Positions 50,860 through 60,479 are shown, counted from the first letter of the stretch. The stretch is 64,000 nt of DNA from Brevibacillus invocatus (GCF_003710915.1 NZ_RHHR01000015.1:275863-339862), one strand, 5' to 3'. Notes: a model not told the origin generated them from the letters alone. Made by a program: numbers and translations.

Positions 50860-52626
50860 ATGACAGCCGTGTTTTCCGTGTTTACCAAGCTGGACTGGTT
50901 TTTCAAAGAAAATGGGAAGCGGTACACAGTGGCGATTCTGCTCTTGATCGTGAGCAGCATTATGGAGGTGTTGCCTCCCAAGATCATAGGGATTGCCATC
51001 GATGAGATGTATCTGGGAACATTGACGGCTGACAGACTGATGGATATTGTGCTCTTCTACGCTGTGCTTGCCATGGGAATCTATCTGCTCACTTACATCT
51101 GGGTATCCAAATTATTCGGGGGAGCCTACCTGTCTGAGAGAACCCTGCGGGCCAAACTGATGAAGCACTTTCTGCGGATGACCCCTACATTTTTTCAGAG
51201 GAATCGTACTGGCGATCTGATGGCCCGGGCGACCAATGACCTTAAAGCGGTCGCCATGACCACGGGCTTTGGCGTTATGACAGTGGTGGAAACGGTGAGC
51301 TATACGGGTGTCATTCTGCTCACGATGTTTTTCTTTATCAATTGGGAGCTAACCCTGGCCGCCATATTACCGTTGCCTGTGATGGCATTCATGATCAGCA
51401 GATACGGCAAGCGAATCCATGAACGCTTTTCCAAAGCCCAGAACGCCTTCGGAGCCTTGAATGATCAGGTGCTGGAATCGGTATCTGGTGTGCGGGTCAT
51501 CCGCGCGTATGTGCAGGAGACGGCAGACGAGAGGCGTTTTCACGACATGACGGAGGATGTCTTTCAAAAAAATATAGCGGTGGCGAGGATCGACTCTTTG
51601 ATAGAACCTACGGTCAAACTGCTGGTAGGGATCAGCTACATGATCGGGATCATGTACGGAGGGTACCTGGTCTTTCAACAAAAACTCACACTGGGTGAGC
51701 TTGTCTCGTTCAATGTCTACCTGGGCATGCTGATCTGGCCGATGTTTGGCATTGGAGAGTTAATCAACATCATGCAGCGAGGCAGCGCATCCTTGGATCG
51801 GGTCAATGAGACGCTGGCGTATCAGGCTGACGTGACGGATGGGGAAGAGACAGTGCCTATGGAGGTGCCAGGGGTTATTCGCTTTGATCGGGTGACGTTT
51901 CGCTATCCGTCGGCGCAGGGCGATCAGCTCAGCGATGTATCCTTTACCCTGCATCGGGGGCAGACGCTAGGTGTGGTAGGGCGTACCGGAAGCGGTAAGA
52001 CAACGCTGATTCGCCAGCTCTTGCGCGAGTATCCGCTGGGAAGAGGAACGATTACGGTCTCCGATCTGCCATTGGAAAAAATCTCGTTGGACAACATCAA
52101 GAGTTGGATTGGCTACGTACCACAGGAGCAGATTTTGTTTTCCAAAACCGTCCGTGAAAATGTGCGCTTTGGCCGAGCTGGTACGGATGAGGAGCTTCAG
52201 CAAATCTTGCAGCAGGCTTCCTTTGCCCGGGACGTGAAGCATCTTCCGAATGGCCTGGAGACGATGGTGGGTGAAAAGGGTGTTGCCCTGTCTGGAGGGC
52301 AAAAGCAGCGGGTCTCCATCGCCCGCGCACTGATGATCAATCCGGAGATTCTGATTTTGGATGACGCCATGTCTGCTGTGGACGGGAAGACAGAAGCGGA
52401 GATGATCACCAACATACGGCGGGAGAGAGCAGGCAAAACCACCGTCATCACCTCGCATCGCATGTCTGCAGTCCAGCACGCCGATTGGATCCTCGTCCTG
52501 GATGAAGGCAGGGTCACGGAAGAGGGTACGCATGAACAGCTTCTCGCTCTAGGCGGGTGGTACAAGGAGCAGGTTGAGCGCCAGCAGTTGGAAGAAATTC
52601 TGAACAAAGAGCAGGTGAAGCCATGA
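50860..52626 (+). CDS. Multidrug ABC exporter subunit (BmrC/YheI-like)
   Basis: A 588-residue half-transporter: six TM helices (about 20-300), then an ATPase with Walker A GRTGSGKTT, signature LSGGQ, and Walker B ILILDDAMSAVD. The catalytic Glu is Asp, which marks the degenerate site of a heterodimeric exporter, exactly as in BmrC. It pairs with the next protein. No usual ribosome problem: ATG with GGAGATGACAG-like site. Expression is gated by the leader and terminators. Confidence 0.9.
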   Translation: MTAVFSVFTKLDWFFKENGKRYTVAILLLIVSSIMEVLPPKIIGIAIDEMYLGTLTADRLMDIVLFYAVLAMGIYLLTYIWVSKLFGGAYLSERTLRAKLMKHFLRMTPTFFQRNRTGDLMARATNDLKAVAMTTGFGVMTVVETVSYTGVILLTMFFFINWELTLAAILPLPVMAFMISRYGKRIHERFSKAQNAFGALNDQVLESVSGVRVIRAYVQETADERRFHDMTEDVFQKNIAVARIDSLIEPTVKLLVGISYMIGIMYGGYLVFQQKLTLGELVSFNVYLGMLIWPMFGIGELINIMQRGSASLDRVNETLAYQADVTDGEETVPMEVPGVIRFDRVTFRYPSAQGDQLSDVSFTLHRGQTLGVVGRTGSGKTTLIRQLLREYPLGRGTITVSDLPLEKISLDNIKSWIGYVPQEQILFSKTVRENVRFGRAGTDEELQQILQQASFARDVKHLPNGLETMVGEKGVALSGGQKQRVSIARALMINPEILILDDAMSAVDGKTEAEMITNIRRERAGKTTVITSHRMSAVQHADWILVLDEGRVTEEGTHEQLLALGGWYKEQVERQQLEEILNKEQVKP

Positions 52627-54644
52627 CTGTAGGAAAGAGATTATTTCTCGTAGCAGTACATTTCAAAAAAACAATCCTGCTCGCCTTGCTGATGCTTTCC
52701 ATAGCGGTGGCAGCAGAACTGACAGGGCCGTTTGTGGCTAAAAAGATGATTGATACACACATCATGGGAATCGAGCTGCCCTGGTATGAGACTAGCGAGC
52801 AGCCTTACGCGGTGTCGTATCAGGGCAAGTGGTACACGCGCGAAGATCATTTGTCGGAGACGGATCAGCGTGGCAAGGAAGTGCGCATTTTGCAGGTGGG
52901 GCGCTTTTACGTCTTTGTCGATCGTCCGGTTCCATTGGATGGAGAGCGCGTTCTTGGCGATGCTGAGCTCACGATCGTCAAGGGAAATGAGCGGGCAGTG
53001 TATCCGGCACAGAAGCTGAGCAGTCAGGAAGTGTTCGCTTTCTTTCGCCCGGAAACAATGGGCCTGCTCGTATTGGCCGCACTCTATGGCGGACTGCTGG
53101 TGATCGCCTCGGTGTTTCATTACGGGCAGAAGTTCCTGCTGCAAAAATCAGCCAATCTGGTGATCAAAAAATTGCGGGTAGATGTGTTTGCACATGTCCA
53201 GCGGTTGCCCGTCACGTATTTTGACCATCTGCCTGCGGGGAAAATTGTCGCCCGCGTGACCAATGACACAGAGGCGATTCGTGAGATGTTCGCCAATGTA
53301 CTCGCCTCCTTTTTTACCAGCGGCATTTATCTGATCGGTATTTTTATTGCCTTGTTTCTGCTGGATGTGCGTCTGGCGCTCGTCTCTTTGATTATTCTGC
53401 CGATCATGCTGGTCTGGATTCTCTTTTATCGCAGGTTCGCTACGCGCTTCAATCATGTCATTCGTACACGGATCAGCGATATCAACGGGATGATCAATGA
53501 GTCGATTCAAGGAATGCCGATCATTCAAGCCTTCCGCAGGCAAAAGGAAACGCTGCGCGAATTTGATGAACTCAATGACGACCTCTTCGCCTATCAAAAC
53601 AAGATGCTTCGGCTCAATGCTACTGTATCGTTCAACATGGTCATGCTGTTGCGCAACGTGGCCTTCATCCTTTTTATCTGGTATTTTGGCGGGGCGTCTC
53701 TTGGTGTGGGTACGCTGTTCTCACTGGGCGTCCTGTATGCCTTCGTTGATTATTTGAACCGCTTGTTCCAGCCCATCACCCAGATCATGAATCAGCTTGC
53801 CAATTTTGAACAGGCTCGTGTCGCAGCCCATCGCTTGTTTGAGCTTATGGACGAACCGGGCATCGATGTCGAGAAGGGGAGCATTGGTCGATACCAGGGA
53901 AAAGTGAGCTTTCAGAACGTTTCTTTTGCGTATTTGCAAGATCAATATGTGTTGAAAAACATTTCATTTGAGGCTTCGCCAGGGGAGACGGTAGCTCTGG
54001 TTGGGCATACGGGATCGGGAAAAAGCTCCATCATCAATCTGCTCTTCCGCTTTTACGAAATCAACCGGGGAGAGATTCAAATCGATGGGCAAAACATTCT
54101 GCAGCTGCCAAAGCAATTCGTCCGCCAGCATATGGCGATCGTGCTTCAAGACCCCTTTCTGTTCACAGGGACAATAGCGTCCAACGTGAGCCTGAATGAT
54201 CCCTCGATTTCCCGCGAAAGAGTGGAAAAGGCTTTGCAGGACGTAGGGGCAGACCTGCTCCTGCGCACGCTGCCCAAAGGGTTAGACGAACCGGTGATTG
54301 AAAAGGGAAGCACACTTTCTGCTGGACAGCGTCAGCTGATCTCTTTTGCCAGAGCGCTTGCCTTTGATCCTGCCATTCTGGTATTGGATGAAGCGACTGC
54401 CAGCATTGATACGGAGACAGAAGGCATCATTCAGCAGGCGCTTGAGGTGCTGAAAAAAGGGAGGACGACCTTCATGATCGCGCATCGCTTGTCGACGATT
54501 AAAAATGCGGATCAGATTCTCGTCCTGGACCGCGGTGAAATTGTAGAGCGAGGACGGCACGATGACTTGATGGAGCTGTGTGGAAAGTACTACCACATGT
54601 ATCAATTGCAGCAAGGTAGCTCGGCGGTTGCCCCGGCAGGGTGA
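52623..54644 (+). CDS. Multidrug ABC exporter subunit (BmrD/YheH-like)
   Basis: A 673-residue half-transporter overlapping the previous gene by four bases (ATGA). Six TM helices with an extracellular insert of about 100 residues between TM1 and TM2 (region around YETSEQPYAVSYQGKWY), a feature of BmrD. ATPase: Walker A GHTGSGKSS, signature LSAGQ, Walker B ILVLDEATASID with the catalytic Glu intact. Heterodimer BmrCD exports drugs, including ribosome-targeting ones, in B. subtilis. Confidence 0.92.
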   Translation: MTVGKRLFLVAVHFKKTILLALLMLSIAVAAELTGPFVAKKMIDTHIMGIELPWYETSEQPYAVSYQGKWYTREDHLSETDQRGKEVRILQVGRFYVFVDRPVPLDGERVLGDAELTIVKGNERAVYPAQKLSSQEVFAFFRPETMGLLVLAALYGGLLVIASVFHYGQKFLLQKSANLVIKKLRVDVFAHVQRLPVTYFDHLPAGKIVARVTNDTEAIREMFANVLASFFTSGIYLIGIFIALFLLDVRLALVSLIILPIMLVWILFYRRFATRFNHVIRTRISDINGMINESIQGMPIIQAFRRQKETLREFDELNDDLFAYQNKMLRLNATVSFNMVMLLRNVAFILFIWYFGGASLGVGTLFSLGVLYAFVDYLNRLFQPITQIMNQLANFEQARVAAHRLFELMDEPGIDVEKGSIGRYQGKVSFQNVSFAYLQDQYVLKNISFEASPGETVALVGHTGSGKSSIINLLFRFYEINRGEIQIDGQNILQLPKQFVRQHMAIVLQDPFLFTGTIASNVSLNDPSISRERVEKALQDVGADLLLRTLPKGLDEPVIEKGSTLSAGQRQLISFARALAFDPAILVLDEATASIDTETEGIIQQALEVLKKGRTTFMIAHRLSTIKNADQILVLDRGEIVERGRHDDLMELCGKYYHMYQLQQGSSAVAPAG

Positions 54645-54665
54645 AGAAAGCACCCAACCATATAG

Positions 54666-54704
54666 AAAAAGTCAGCCTCGCACGAGTGGAGGCTGACTTT
54701 TTTA
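54666..54704. terminator. Bidirectional terminator
   Basis: AAAAAGTCAGCCTC / GAGGCTGACTTTTTT, 14-bp stem, between the converging ABC and TSUP genes. Confidence 0.9.
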
Positions 54705-54706
54705 AA

Positions 54707-55474
54707 TCAAGTAAAGATCAATTCATAAATCATTTTGGTAATCAATGCGATCGAGACGATCAGAAACAGCGGGCGAACGTAGCGTACACCGGTTTTGATT
54801 GCCATCCGTGCACCGAGGGTGGCACCTAGCAGCATGGCAACCCCCATCACCAGACCGGTCAGGAAGATCACTTTTCCTTCTATCATAAACACAGTCAGGG
54901 CGGCGATGTTGCTCGCCAGATTCAGGATGCGCCCATTCCCGGCAGCGATGACAAAGTCATAGCCGAACAACAGCACCATCAAAAAGACGAAAAAGGAGCC
55001 AGTTCCCGGTCCGAAAAAGCCATCGTAAAAGCCGATGAGAAACGTGAGGGGAATCCCCAACCCGAGTGAAAAGCGGGTAAGTCCTTTGTAATTGGAATCC
55101 TGCCCAAAGCGCTTGTTAAACAGGGTATAAACAAAAATCAAGGCCATCATCACGATGACGAGAGTCTTCAACAGCTCTTGCGGAACGAAGAGTACCACCT
55201 TGGCTCCAAAATAGGCTCCGATCAGCGAGACCGGGAAGAGGATGATCATCAGCTTCTTGTCAAACTTGCCACTGCGAATGAAGGTAATAGAGCTAGTAGC
55301 TGAGGAGATCGTACCTGCTAGCTTGTTCGTGCCCAATGCGAGGTAGGGAGGAATCCCCAGACCAAGTAGGGCGGGCAGTGAGATCAGGCCGCCACCGCCT
55401 ACGGTGCTGTCGATGAACGCGGCCACAAAACCAAAAAATGCGAGAAAGAGAACGGTGGATAATTCCATTTCCAT
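54707..55474 (-). CDS. TSUP family membrane permease (TauE/SafE-like)
   Basis: A 255-residue membrane protein with about eight TM helices and the TauE/SafE repeats: FAFIDSTVGGGGLISLPALLG-like start, LGTNKLAGTISSATSSITF, and LIGFYDGFFGPGTGSFFVFL. Relatives export sulfite, sulfoacetate or other sulfonates; the direction and substrate here are unknown. ATG at 55474 (AGGTGA upstream). Monocistronic. Confidence 0.9.
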   Translation of the reverse strand: MEMELSTVLFLAFFGFVAAFIDSTVGGGGLISLPALLGLGIPPYLALGTNKLAGTISSATSSITFIRSGKFDKKLMIILFPVSLIGAYFGAKVVLFVPQELLKTLVIVMMALIFVYTLFNKRFGQDSNYKGLTRFSLGLGIPLTFLIGFYDGFFGPGTGSFFVFLMVLLFGYDFVIAAGNGRILNLASNIAALTVFMIEGKVIFLTGLVMGVAMLLGATLGARMAIKTGVRYVRPLFLIVSIALITKMIYELIFT

Positions 55475-55595
55475 ACACAATCACCTAGTTTTCTAAGGAG
55501 TAAAAGTAATACTCCAAGTCTAGCACTCTCTATCATGATTTCAATAGAGAATTGACAACATTGTGATAGATTACGAAACTTAGCATACCGATTTG

Positions 55596-55624
55596 TTGTA
55601 AAAGTGTCTCTCTTGCACTATAAT
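55596..55624 (+). promoter_or_regulatory. SigA promoter of sodA
   Basis: TTGTAA, 17 bases, TATAAT; a near-consensus strong promoter. Confidence 0.85.
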
Positions 55625-55669
55625 AAAGGTGTGGCTTGACCCATACATATTCTAAGGAGGAATGTTACA

Positions 55670-56278
55670 ATGGCACATCAACTTCCTGCATTGCCATACG
55701 CGCATGATGCGCTGGAACCGCACATCGACAAATTGACTATGGAGATCCACCACGGACGTCACCATGCGACTTACGTGAACAATCTCAACGCAGCGTTGGA
55801 AGCACATGCTGACCTGCAAGACAAAAGCGTAGAAGAGCTGATCAGCAACCTCGACGCTTTGCCTGAAGGTATCCGCACTGCCGTTCGCAACAACGGTGGC
55901 GGACATGCGAACCACACCCTGTTCTGGGAAGTTCTTTCTCCAAATGGTGGCGGTGCGCCAACAGGTGAACTGGCTGACGCAATCAACGCAGCTTTCGGAA
56001 GCTTTGACAACTTCAAAGCTGAATTCGCGAAAGCAGCAACTGGCCGTTTTGGTTCCGGTTGGGCTTGGCTGATCGCAGATGGCGGTAAAGTAGCTATCAC
56101 TTCTACTCCTAACCAAGACAGCCCTGTCATGGAAGGTAAAACACCTATCCTCGGTCTGGACGTATGGGAGCATGCTTACTACCTGAACTACCAAAACAAA
56201 CGCCCTGACTACATCGCTGCTTTCTGGAACGTTGTAAACTGGGATGAAGTAAGCAAACGTTTCGCTGCTGCGAAATAA
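55670..56278 (+). CDS. sodA: Superoxide dismutase (Mn type)
   Basis: A 202-residue Mn/Fe SOD converting superoxide to O2 and H2O2. Metal ligands: His in the N-terminal helix ([13 protein letters not shown]), His in [12 protein letters not shown], and [18 protein letters not shown] with Asp and His. The Gly/Gln pattern (residue before the ligand Asp is Leu) and Mn-type motif [11 protein letters not shown] suit the Mn enzyme. Very strong AGGAGG site and biased codons, indicating high expression. Confidence 0.95.
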   Translation: MAHQLPALPYAHDALEPHIDKLTMEIHHGRHHATYVNNLNAALEAHADLQDKSVEELISNLDALPEGIRTAVRNNGGGHANHTLFWEVLSPNGGGAPTGELADAINAAFGSFDNFKAEFAKAATGRFGSGWAWLIADGGKVAITSTPNQDSPVMEGKTPILGLDVWEHAYYLNYQNKRPDYIAAFWNVVNWDEVSKRFAAAK

Positions 56279-56886
56279 GCATAATAGAAGCTAGGGAAAA
56301 AGCTTGTCGCACAACATGGCGACAAGCTTTTTTTCGTGGATTGCGACCCTTTCACATAATCAGATTTGATCATTCCATATTGCTCGACGTCTTCAAAGCT
56401 TCCCCACTTTCGTACATGCTGGGGGAAAGTGCCTTCGTGTTTCATCCCGATTTTTTCCATACCCTTATAAGAACCTGAATTTTTCGTCATCGCTATGGCG
56501 AATATACGGTTTAAATCCAAATCTTCAAATCCAAATTGCACCACTTTTTTGGCAGCTTCTGTTGCAAATCCTTGTCCCCAATAGGGATGACCCAGCCAAT
56601 AACCAAGCTCAGCACGCTGATGATCTTTGGAAATATCTAAGAGCATACATCCAATCAACTCATCTTCCTCTTTTTTTACTAAAGCAAAAGCATAGCTGTC
56701 TCCTTTTTCGGCAGCATGATGAGTGGCTTGAATCCACTTTTCAGCTGCTCCCTCGGGGTAAGGATGAGGAATGGAGAGTGTAGTGCGTGCTACTTTTTCG
56801 CTCCCAGCTAATCCTTGAACCATTTTTGCATCCGACAGTTCGAAAGGTCGAATCCATAATCGATCTGTTTCCAATCTCAGTACCAT
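56209..56886 (-). CDS. GNAT acetyltransferase (RimJ/RimL-like) with read-through C-terminus
   Basis: A 225-residue frame from the ATG at 56886 (AAAGGAGGT upstream). The first 180 residues are a RimJ/RimL-type acetyltransferase: [38 protein letters not shown], and [20 protein letters not shown]. The last 45 residues (from about [10 protein letters not shown]) run through the sodA terminator and into the opposite strand of sodA, overlapping its last 70 bases. The normal stop seems lost, or the family protein ends earlier and this tail is new. Substrate unknown. Confidence 0.75.
   Translation of the reverse strand: MVLRLETDRLWIRPFELSDAKMVQGLAGSEKVARTTLSIPHPYPEGAAEKWIQATHHAAEKGDSYAFALVKKEEDELIGCMLLDISKDHQRAELGYWLGHPYWGQGFATEAAKKVVQFGFEDLDLNRIFAIAMTKNSGSYKGMEKIGMKHEGTFPQHVRKWGSFEDVEQYGMIKSDYVKGSQSTKKSLSPCCATSFFPSFYYAYFAAAKRLLTSSQFTTFQKAAM
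56297..56334. terminator. Terminator of sodA
   Basis: AAAAAGCTTGTCGC / GCGACAAGCTTTTT; lies inside the overlapping GNAT frame on the minus strand. Confidence 0.85.
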
Positions 56887-56929
56887 GTTTTGACCTCCTT
56901 TTTTTAACAGATAAATCGAATCCATTCAT

Positions 56930-56974
56930 AAAAATGCCAGTCAACTCGAAATATAGGATATGACTGGCTTTGGC
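56930..56974 (-). terminator. Terminator of the glycosyltransferase gene
   Basis: Minus strand GCCAGTCA...TGACTGGC followed by ATTTTT. Confidence 0.7.
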
Positions 56975-56987
56975 ATATTTAGATAGG

Positions 56988-58181
56988 TTATTGACTTTTA
57001 CATTCAAAAATCGCATCGACAGCTTGCTGATACCCACCTGCTCGCCGAAAGGATTCTCTAATCGTTGCAGCAGCTTTGTTGAAAGATGGGTGGTTTAAAA
57101 CATGATCAACGGATTCACGGAGTTGATCTGCAGTCAAGCTTTGCATGTGTAAGGTAATGCCTGCTCCGAAACGGGCCACTTGCCCGGCTATGATTGGCTG
57201 ATCCGCGCTTAGTGGAATGACAACGAGCGGAACTCCGTAATAGAGCCCTTCATTGGTGCTGTTCATTCCACCATGTGTAATAAATAATTTTGTATATTGT
57301 AGTACTTCAATTTGTGGAACATAGCTTTTTACAATGAAGTTTTCGGGGATTTCTCCTAGATCGGAAATGTGGACTTTATTCCCAATGGACATGACAACGG
57401 TATGATCCGAGTTTTTTAATGCCTGAATACATAGCTTATAGAAATCAAGCGAATGGTTTAAGACGGTACCCAGAGAAATGTAAATGGGGCTTTTTCCCTT
57501 GATCGCAGTAAGGTCGAAGTTTTCCTGTGGTATACGCGTAGAGATGGATGGACCAACAAATTTATAAGTTTGGTCGAATGCTTCTCCAAAAGGTTGAAAC
57601 TCCCTAGTGGTATACACGATTGTAAGAGGTGCAGGATTACAAAAAACTTCATAAGGAGAATGGATCTCCACGTCATATTTTTCCTTCACCCTTTTCGTCA
57701 GTCGTTGATATTCATCCTGTATGGGTTGAAGGATTTCTGCAGGAACTTTTGCAGATAGCTGATCCAACATGTTATTGAATGAGGCTTTTGACTCCGCAAA
57801 AGAAGTACAAGAATTAATGGCGGGAAGCTTAAGAATCTGGGCCAGCAACCGTCCACATCCAAACATGGAATCGTGGATGATGTAATCAAAATGCTCTCCT
57901 TTGATCTGTTCCAGAACGCTTGGGATCACGATATCTGTTGTATGTAAAAGACCGTTGACCCGCTCAAGCAAATAAGTTCTTCCACCTGAGATAAACGCTT
58001 CTATAAATTTTTGACCGTCAATGGTTCGTACAATAGCTCCCGTCTTTTCCATACGCTCTCGAAAAGCTGCTATCGTAAAGTACACGACCTCTTCTCCACG
58101 CGAAATAAGCTCTTCCACCACTCCAATGGTGGGATTGACATGTCCTTCTGATCCAGCATTAATAAATAATACACGTGCCAT
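56988..58181 (-). CDS. Macrolide-family glycosyltransferase (MGT/YjiC-like)
   Basis: A 397-residue GT-B fold glycosyltransferase. N-terminal MARVLFINAGSEGHVNPTIG; C-terminal donor-binding motif FITHGGMNSTNEGLYYGVPL followed by VVIPLSADQPIIAGQVARFG. Such enzymes transfer a sugar from UDP-glucose to macrolides (OleD, Mgt) or to flavonoids and other small molecules. ATG with AAGGAGCGG upstream. Separate unit with its own terminator. Confidence 0.9.
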   Translation of the reverse strand: MARVLFINAGSEGHVNPTIGVVEELISRGEEVVYFTIAAFRERMEKTGAIVRTIDGQKFIEAFISGGRTYLLERVNGLLHTTDIVIPSVLEQIKGEHFDYIIHDSMFGCGRLLAQILKLPAINSCTSFAESKASFNNMLDQLSAKVPAEILQPIQDEYQRLTKRVKEKYDVEIHSPYEVFCNPAPLTIVYTTREFQPFGEAFDQTYKFVGPSISTRIPQENFDLTAIKGKSPIYISLGTVLNHSLDFYKLCIQALKNSDHTVVMSIGNKVHISDLGEIPENFIVKSYVPQIEVLQYTKLFITHGGMNSTNEGLYYGVPLVVIPLSADQPIIAGQVARFGAGITLHMQSLTADQLRESVDHVLNHPSFNKAAATIRESFRRAGGYQQAVDAIFECKSQ

Positions 58182-58388
58182 ATCTACCGCTCCTTAGGGT
58201 AAGTTGTTCTGGATCCATTGTGTTCGCTGGCACATCTACCGAACCAGCATCAACAAAGGAATGATATACGATATAATTCCAGTCTAAACCATTATTTTTA
58301 CGTGCTAACACTATATTTTTCAGTTTGATCCTTTATTTTCAACGAACAGATAGAAAAATACGTATGGTTCATGTATAATACTTATAAC

Positions 58389-58401
58389 TTACTAAAAGTA
58401 A
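58389..58401 (+). promoter_or_regulatory. Palindromic operator candidate before the dioxygenase operon
   Basis: TTACT-AAA-AGTAA, a perfect palindrome about 15 bases after a TATAAT box (58374-58379) and 33 before the ATG. This suits a repressor site of HxlR/MarR kind, like those of quinone-responsive mhq/cat operons; inference from position and gene content. Confidence 0.5.
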
Positions 58402-58434
58402 CCTAGTATAAAAAATAAAGGAGTGTGTTAGATC

Positions 58435-59232
58435 ATGATGCCATCCCTGTTTATCGCGCATGGTGCGCCATTGCTCGCGATTGAAAACAATATGTATACA
58501 CAGGCGCTCAATCAGCTTCCGCAAATTTTACCACGCCGCCCGCGTGCGATCGTCATATTCTCTGCTCACTGGGAATCCCCTGTCCAGGAAGTGGGCTCGA
58601 TGGACGTCTACCCGACCATTCATGATTTTGGCGGTTTTCCTCAAGAGCTGTATGAGATCCAGTATCCTGCCAAAGGCGATCGGGAAATTGCCGAGGAAAC
58701 CTACGAGCTGCTAAAGGCTGCTGGAATTCCTGTCAGAGCGAATGAAGATCGGGGATTGGATCACGGACACTGGGTGGTGCTTCGCATGATCTACCCGAAT
58801 GCAGACGTGCCGGTCGTCTCCTTGTCCGTCAACCCACAGCTCTCCGTGGAGCAGCAGTACGCTATCGGCCGTGCCTTGTCTGTGCTTCGTGCCAAAGATG
58901 TGCTGATCATCGGAAGTGGCAGCACGATCCACAACTTCTCCTATATCAACATGCGGGAAACGACTGGAGCTGCCTTTGAGTGGGCTGTCGAATTCGAGGA
59001 GTGGCTCAAGGATACGCTGACCAAGTGGAATGTAGCAGATCTCGCTCAATACCGTACCTTGGCTCCGCATGCAGAGAAGGCCGTTCCGGTATACGGAAGT
59101 GAACACTTCGTACCGCTCATCTACGCGATGGGTGCCGCAGATGAAGTGCGAACGGCTGAGCGTCTTCATATCAGCTTTCGCTACAACAGCTTGAGCCATA
59201 CGATCTGGCAGTTTGGGTTGCCTGCACAATGA
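58435..59232 (+). CDS. DODA-type extradiol ring-opening dioxygenase
   Basis: A 265-residue LigB-superfamily protein: MMPSLFIAHGAPLLAIE (His), then IVIFSAHWESPVQEVGS, DRGLDHGHWVVLRMIYPNAD and LIIGSGSTIHNF. Relatives in Bacilli (and YgiD/4,5-DOPA dioxygenase) cleave catechol-type rings and belong to quinone-stress regulons. ATG with AAAGGAG upstream. Followed by an AhpD-like gene in the same operon. Confidence 0.88.
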   Translation: MMPSLFIAHGAPLLAIENNMYTQALNQLPQILPRRPRAIVIFSAHWESPVQEVGSMDVYPTIHDFGGFPQELYEIQYPAKGDREIAEETYELLKAAGIPVRANEDRGLDHGHWVVLRMIYPNADVPVVSLSVNPQLSVEQQYAIGRALSVLRAKDVLIIGSGSTIHNFSYINMRETTGAAFEWAVEFEEWLKDTLTKWNVADLAQYRTLAPHAEKAVPVYGSEHFVPLIYAMGAADEVRTAERLHISFRYNSLSHTIWQFGLPAQ

Positions 59233-59698
59233 GCATCCAGATGGAGGATGTGTACCGCGAATACAAGCCATTAGAGAGGCTAATCCTGAGGCATTTCACG
59301 CCATGCTCCATATGGAGAAGTATGTAAAGGAGAGCGGGGTTGAGCCCAAATGGCTCGAACTGATCAAGATTCGCGCCTCACAGTTGAACGGATGTGCCTT
59401 TTGCCTGGATATGCATACGAAAGACGCGAGAAAGCTCGGAGAAACAGAACAGCGAATCTATCTGCTGAACGTGTGGCGTGAAGCGGCTGTTTATTCGGAA
59501 ACGGAAAGAGTGATTCTCGCACTGACGGAAGCAGTGACGCTGATTGCAGACCGCGGCGTTCCCGAAGACGTGTACGCGCAAGTGAGAGCGCATTTTGACG
59601 AGAAGCAGACTGTCTCGCTGATCATGGCCATCAACGTGATCAATAGCTGGAACCGACTCGCCATTTCGACAGGGATGACAGCGCCAGCCCAATTGTAG
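59213..59698 (+). CDS. Carboxymuconolactone decarboxylase-family (AhpD-like) protein
   Basis: About 150 residues of CMD fold: IREANPEAFHAMLHMEKYV, then the redox motif ASQLNGCAFCLDMHTKDARK (CxxC) and helices. Such AhpD-like proteins reduce peroxides or act as peroxidase partners. The start is unclear: the ATGA overlap with the dioxygenase stop (59229) is in a different frame, which is rejoined only after a dinucleotide (CG at 59256-59257) is removed. The in-frame TTG at 59213 has no ribosome site. The body of the gene is intact. Confidence 0.75.
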   Translation: MGCLHNEHPDGGCVPRIQAIREANPEAFHAMLHMEKYVKESGVEPKWLELIKIRASQLNGCAFCLDMHTKDARKLGETEQRIYLLNVWREAAVYSETERVILALTEAVTLIADRGVPEDVYAQVRAHFDEKQTVSLIMAINVINSWNRLAISTGMTAPAQL

Positions 59699-59716
59699 AG
59701 TCTCCAGGTAACATAG

Positions 59717-59753
59717 AAAAGACACGCCATTCACGGGAATAGGCGTGTCTTTT
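59717..59753. terminator. Bidirectional terminator
   Basis: AAAAGACACGCC / GGCGTGTCTTTT between converging genes. Confidence 0.85.
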
Positions 59754-59779
59754 GCTGTTCTGTACGACTACGATTACGA

Positions 59780-60325
59780 TTACACATCCATCTCTACCTT
59801 CCGACCCGGGTAGAACTTCTTCTCCTCGCCAGCCAGGTTCCCCTTGGCGGTGATGGTATCAGGCGTAATTCGAAAGACAGCAGTCGTGCTGCCCATGCTG
59901 GAACGGTACTTCAGCACATGTTGCAAGGGAAGCGGCTCTGAGAAATAGCCGGGCACGTATTTGTCCAGCATCGCTTGCATGGCTCCCCGCATCTCTTCCG
60001 CTTCTTCCACACGCTCGATGGTACCAGAGAGAAAAACACTCATATAAGCCGTATCGACATGGGCAGGGACGGGATCAGCCACTGTCCCGTATTCTTCACA
60101 GACGCTGAAGCAGACGCGATTGTTGGCAGAAATCATCTCAATTTTACGCCCGGAGTCGGCGCCGTGAAAGTAGAGGTTGCCCTGCCACCAGCAGAAGTTG
60201 AGGGGGATGATATACGGCTCGATGCCATTTGTCATGCCCAGGTGCCCGGTTTTGGCTACTGCTAAAAAGTGGTCGATTTGTGCTTTGTCTGTAATATCTC
60301 GCTTCGAATAACGAATAGGAATCAT
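59780..60325 (-). CDS. Pyridoxamine 5'-phosphate oxidase-like FMN protein
   Basis: A 181-residue split-barrel protein: HFLAVAKTGHLGMTNGIEPY at the start, then IIPLNFCWWQGNLYFHGA, and IEMISANNRVCFSVCEE. The fold binds FMN or haem; members include nitroreductase-like and NimA-type proteins. Function not predictable. ATG at 60325 preferred because AAAGGAGA lies nine bases upstream of it; the ATG at 60334 is too close to that site. Confidence 0.85.
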   Translation of the reverse strand: MIPIRYSKRDITDKAQIDHFLAVAKTGHLGMTNGIEPYIIPLNFCWWQGNLYFHGADSGRKIEMISANNRVCFSVCEEYGTVADPVPAHVDTAYMSVFLSGTIERVEEAEEMRGAMQAMLDKYVPGYFSEPLPLQHVLKYRSSMGSTTAVFRITPDTITAKGNLAGEEKKFYPGRKVEMDV

Positions 60326-60432
60326 GGCATCCATTCTCCTTTGAGCCTGTTTTTGTTTCAGATGATTCTGATAGACCCATCGTAACGTCTACCTGACTCG
60401 CTAGAAAGGTGCAGTTTTCATCATTTGAAGCA

Positions 60433-60467
60433 GGTCAAAAAATAAAACCCGCTAAATCAAGGCGGGT
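60433..60467 (-). terminator. Terminator of the YdjM-like gene
   Basis: Minus strand AACCCGC / GCGGGTT followed by TTATTTTTT. Confidence 0.75.
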
Positions 60468-60479
60468 TGATGTACGAGT

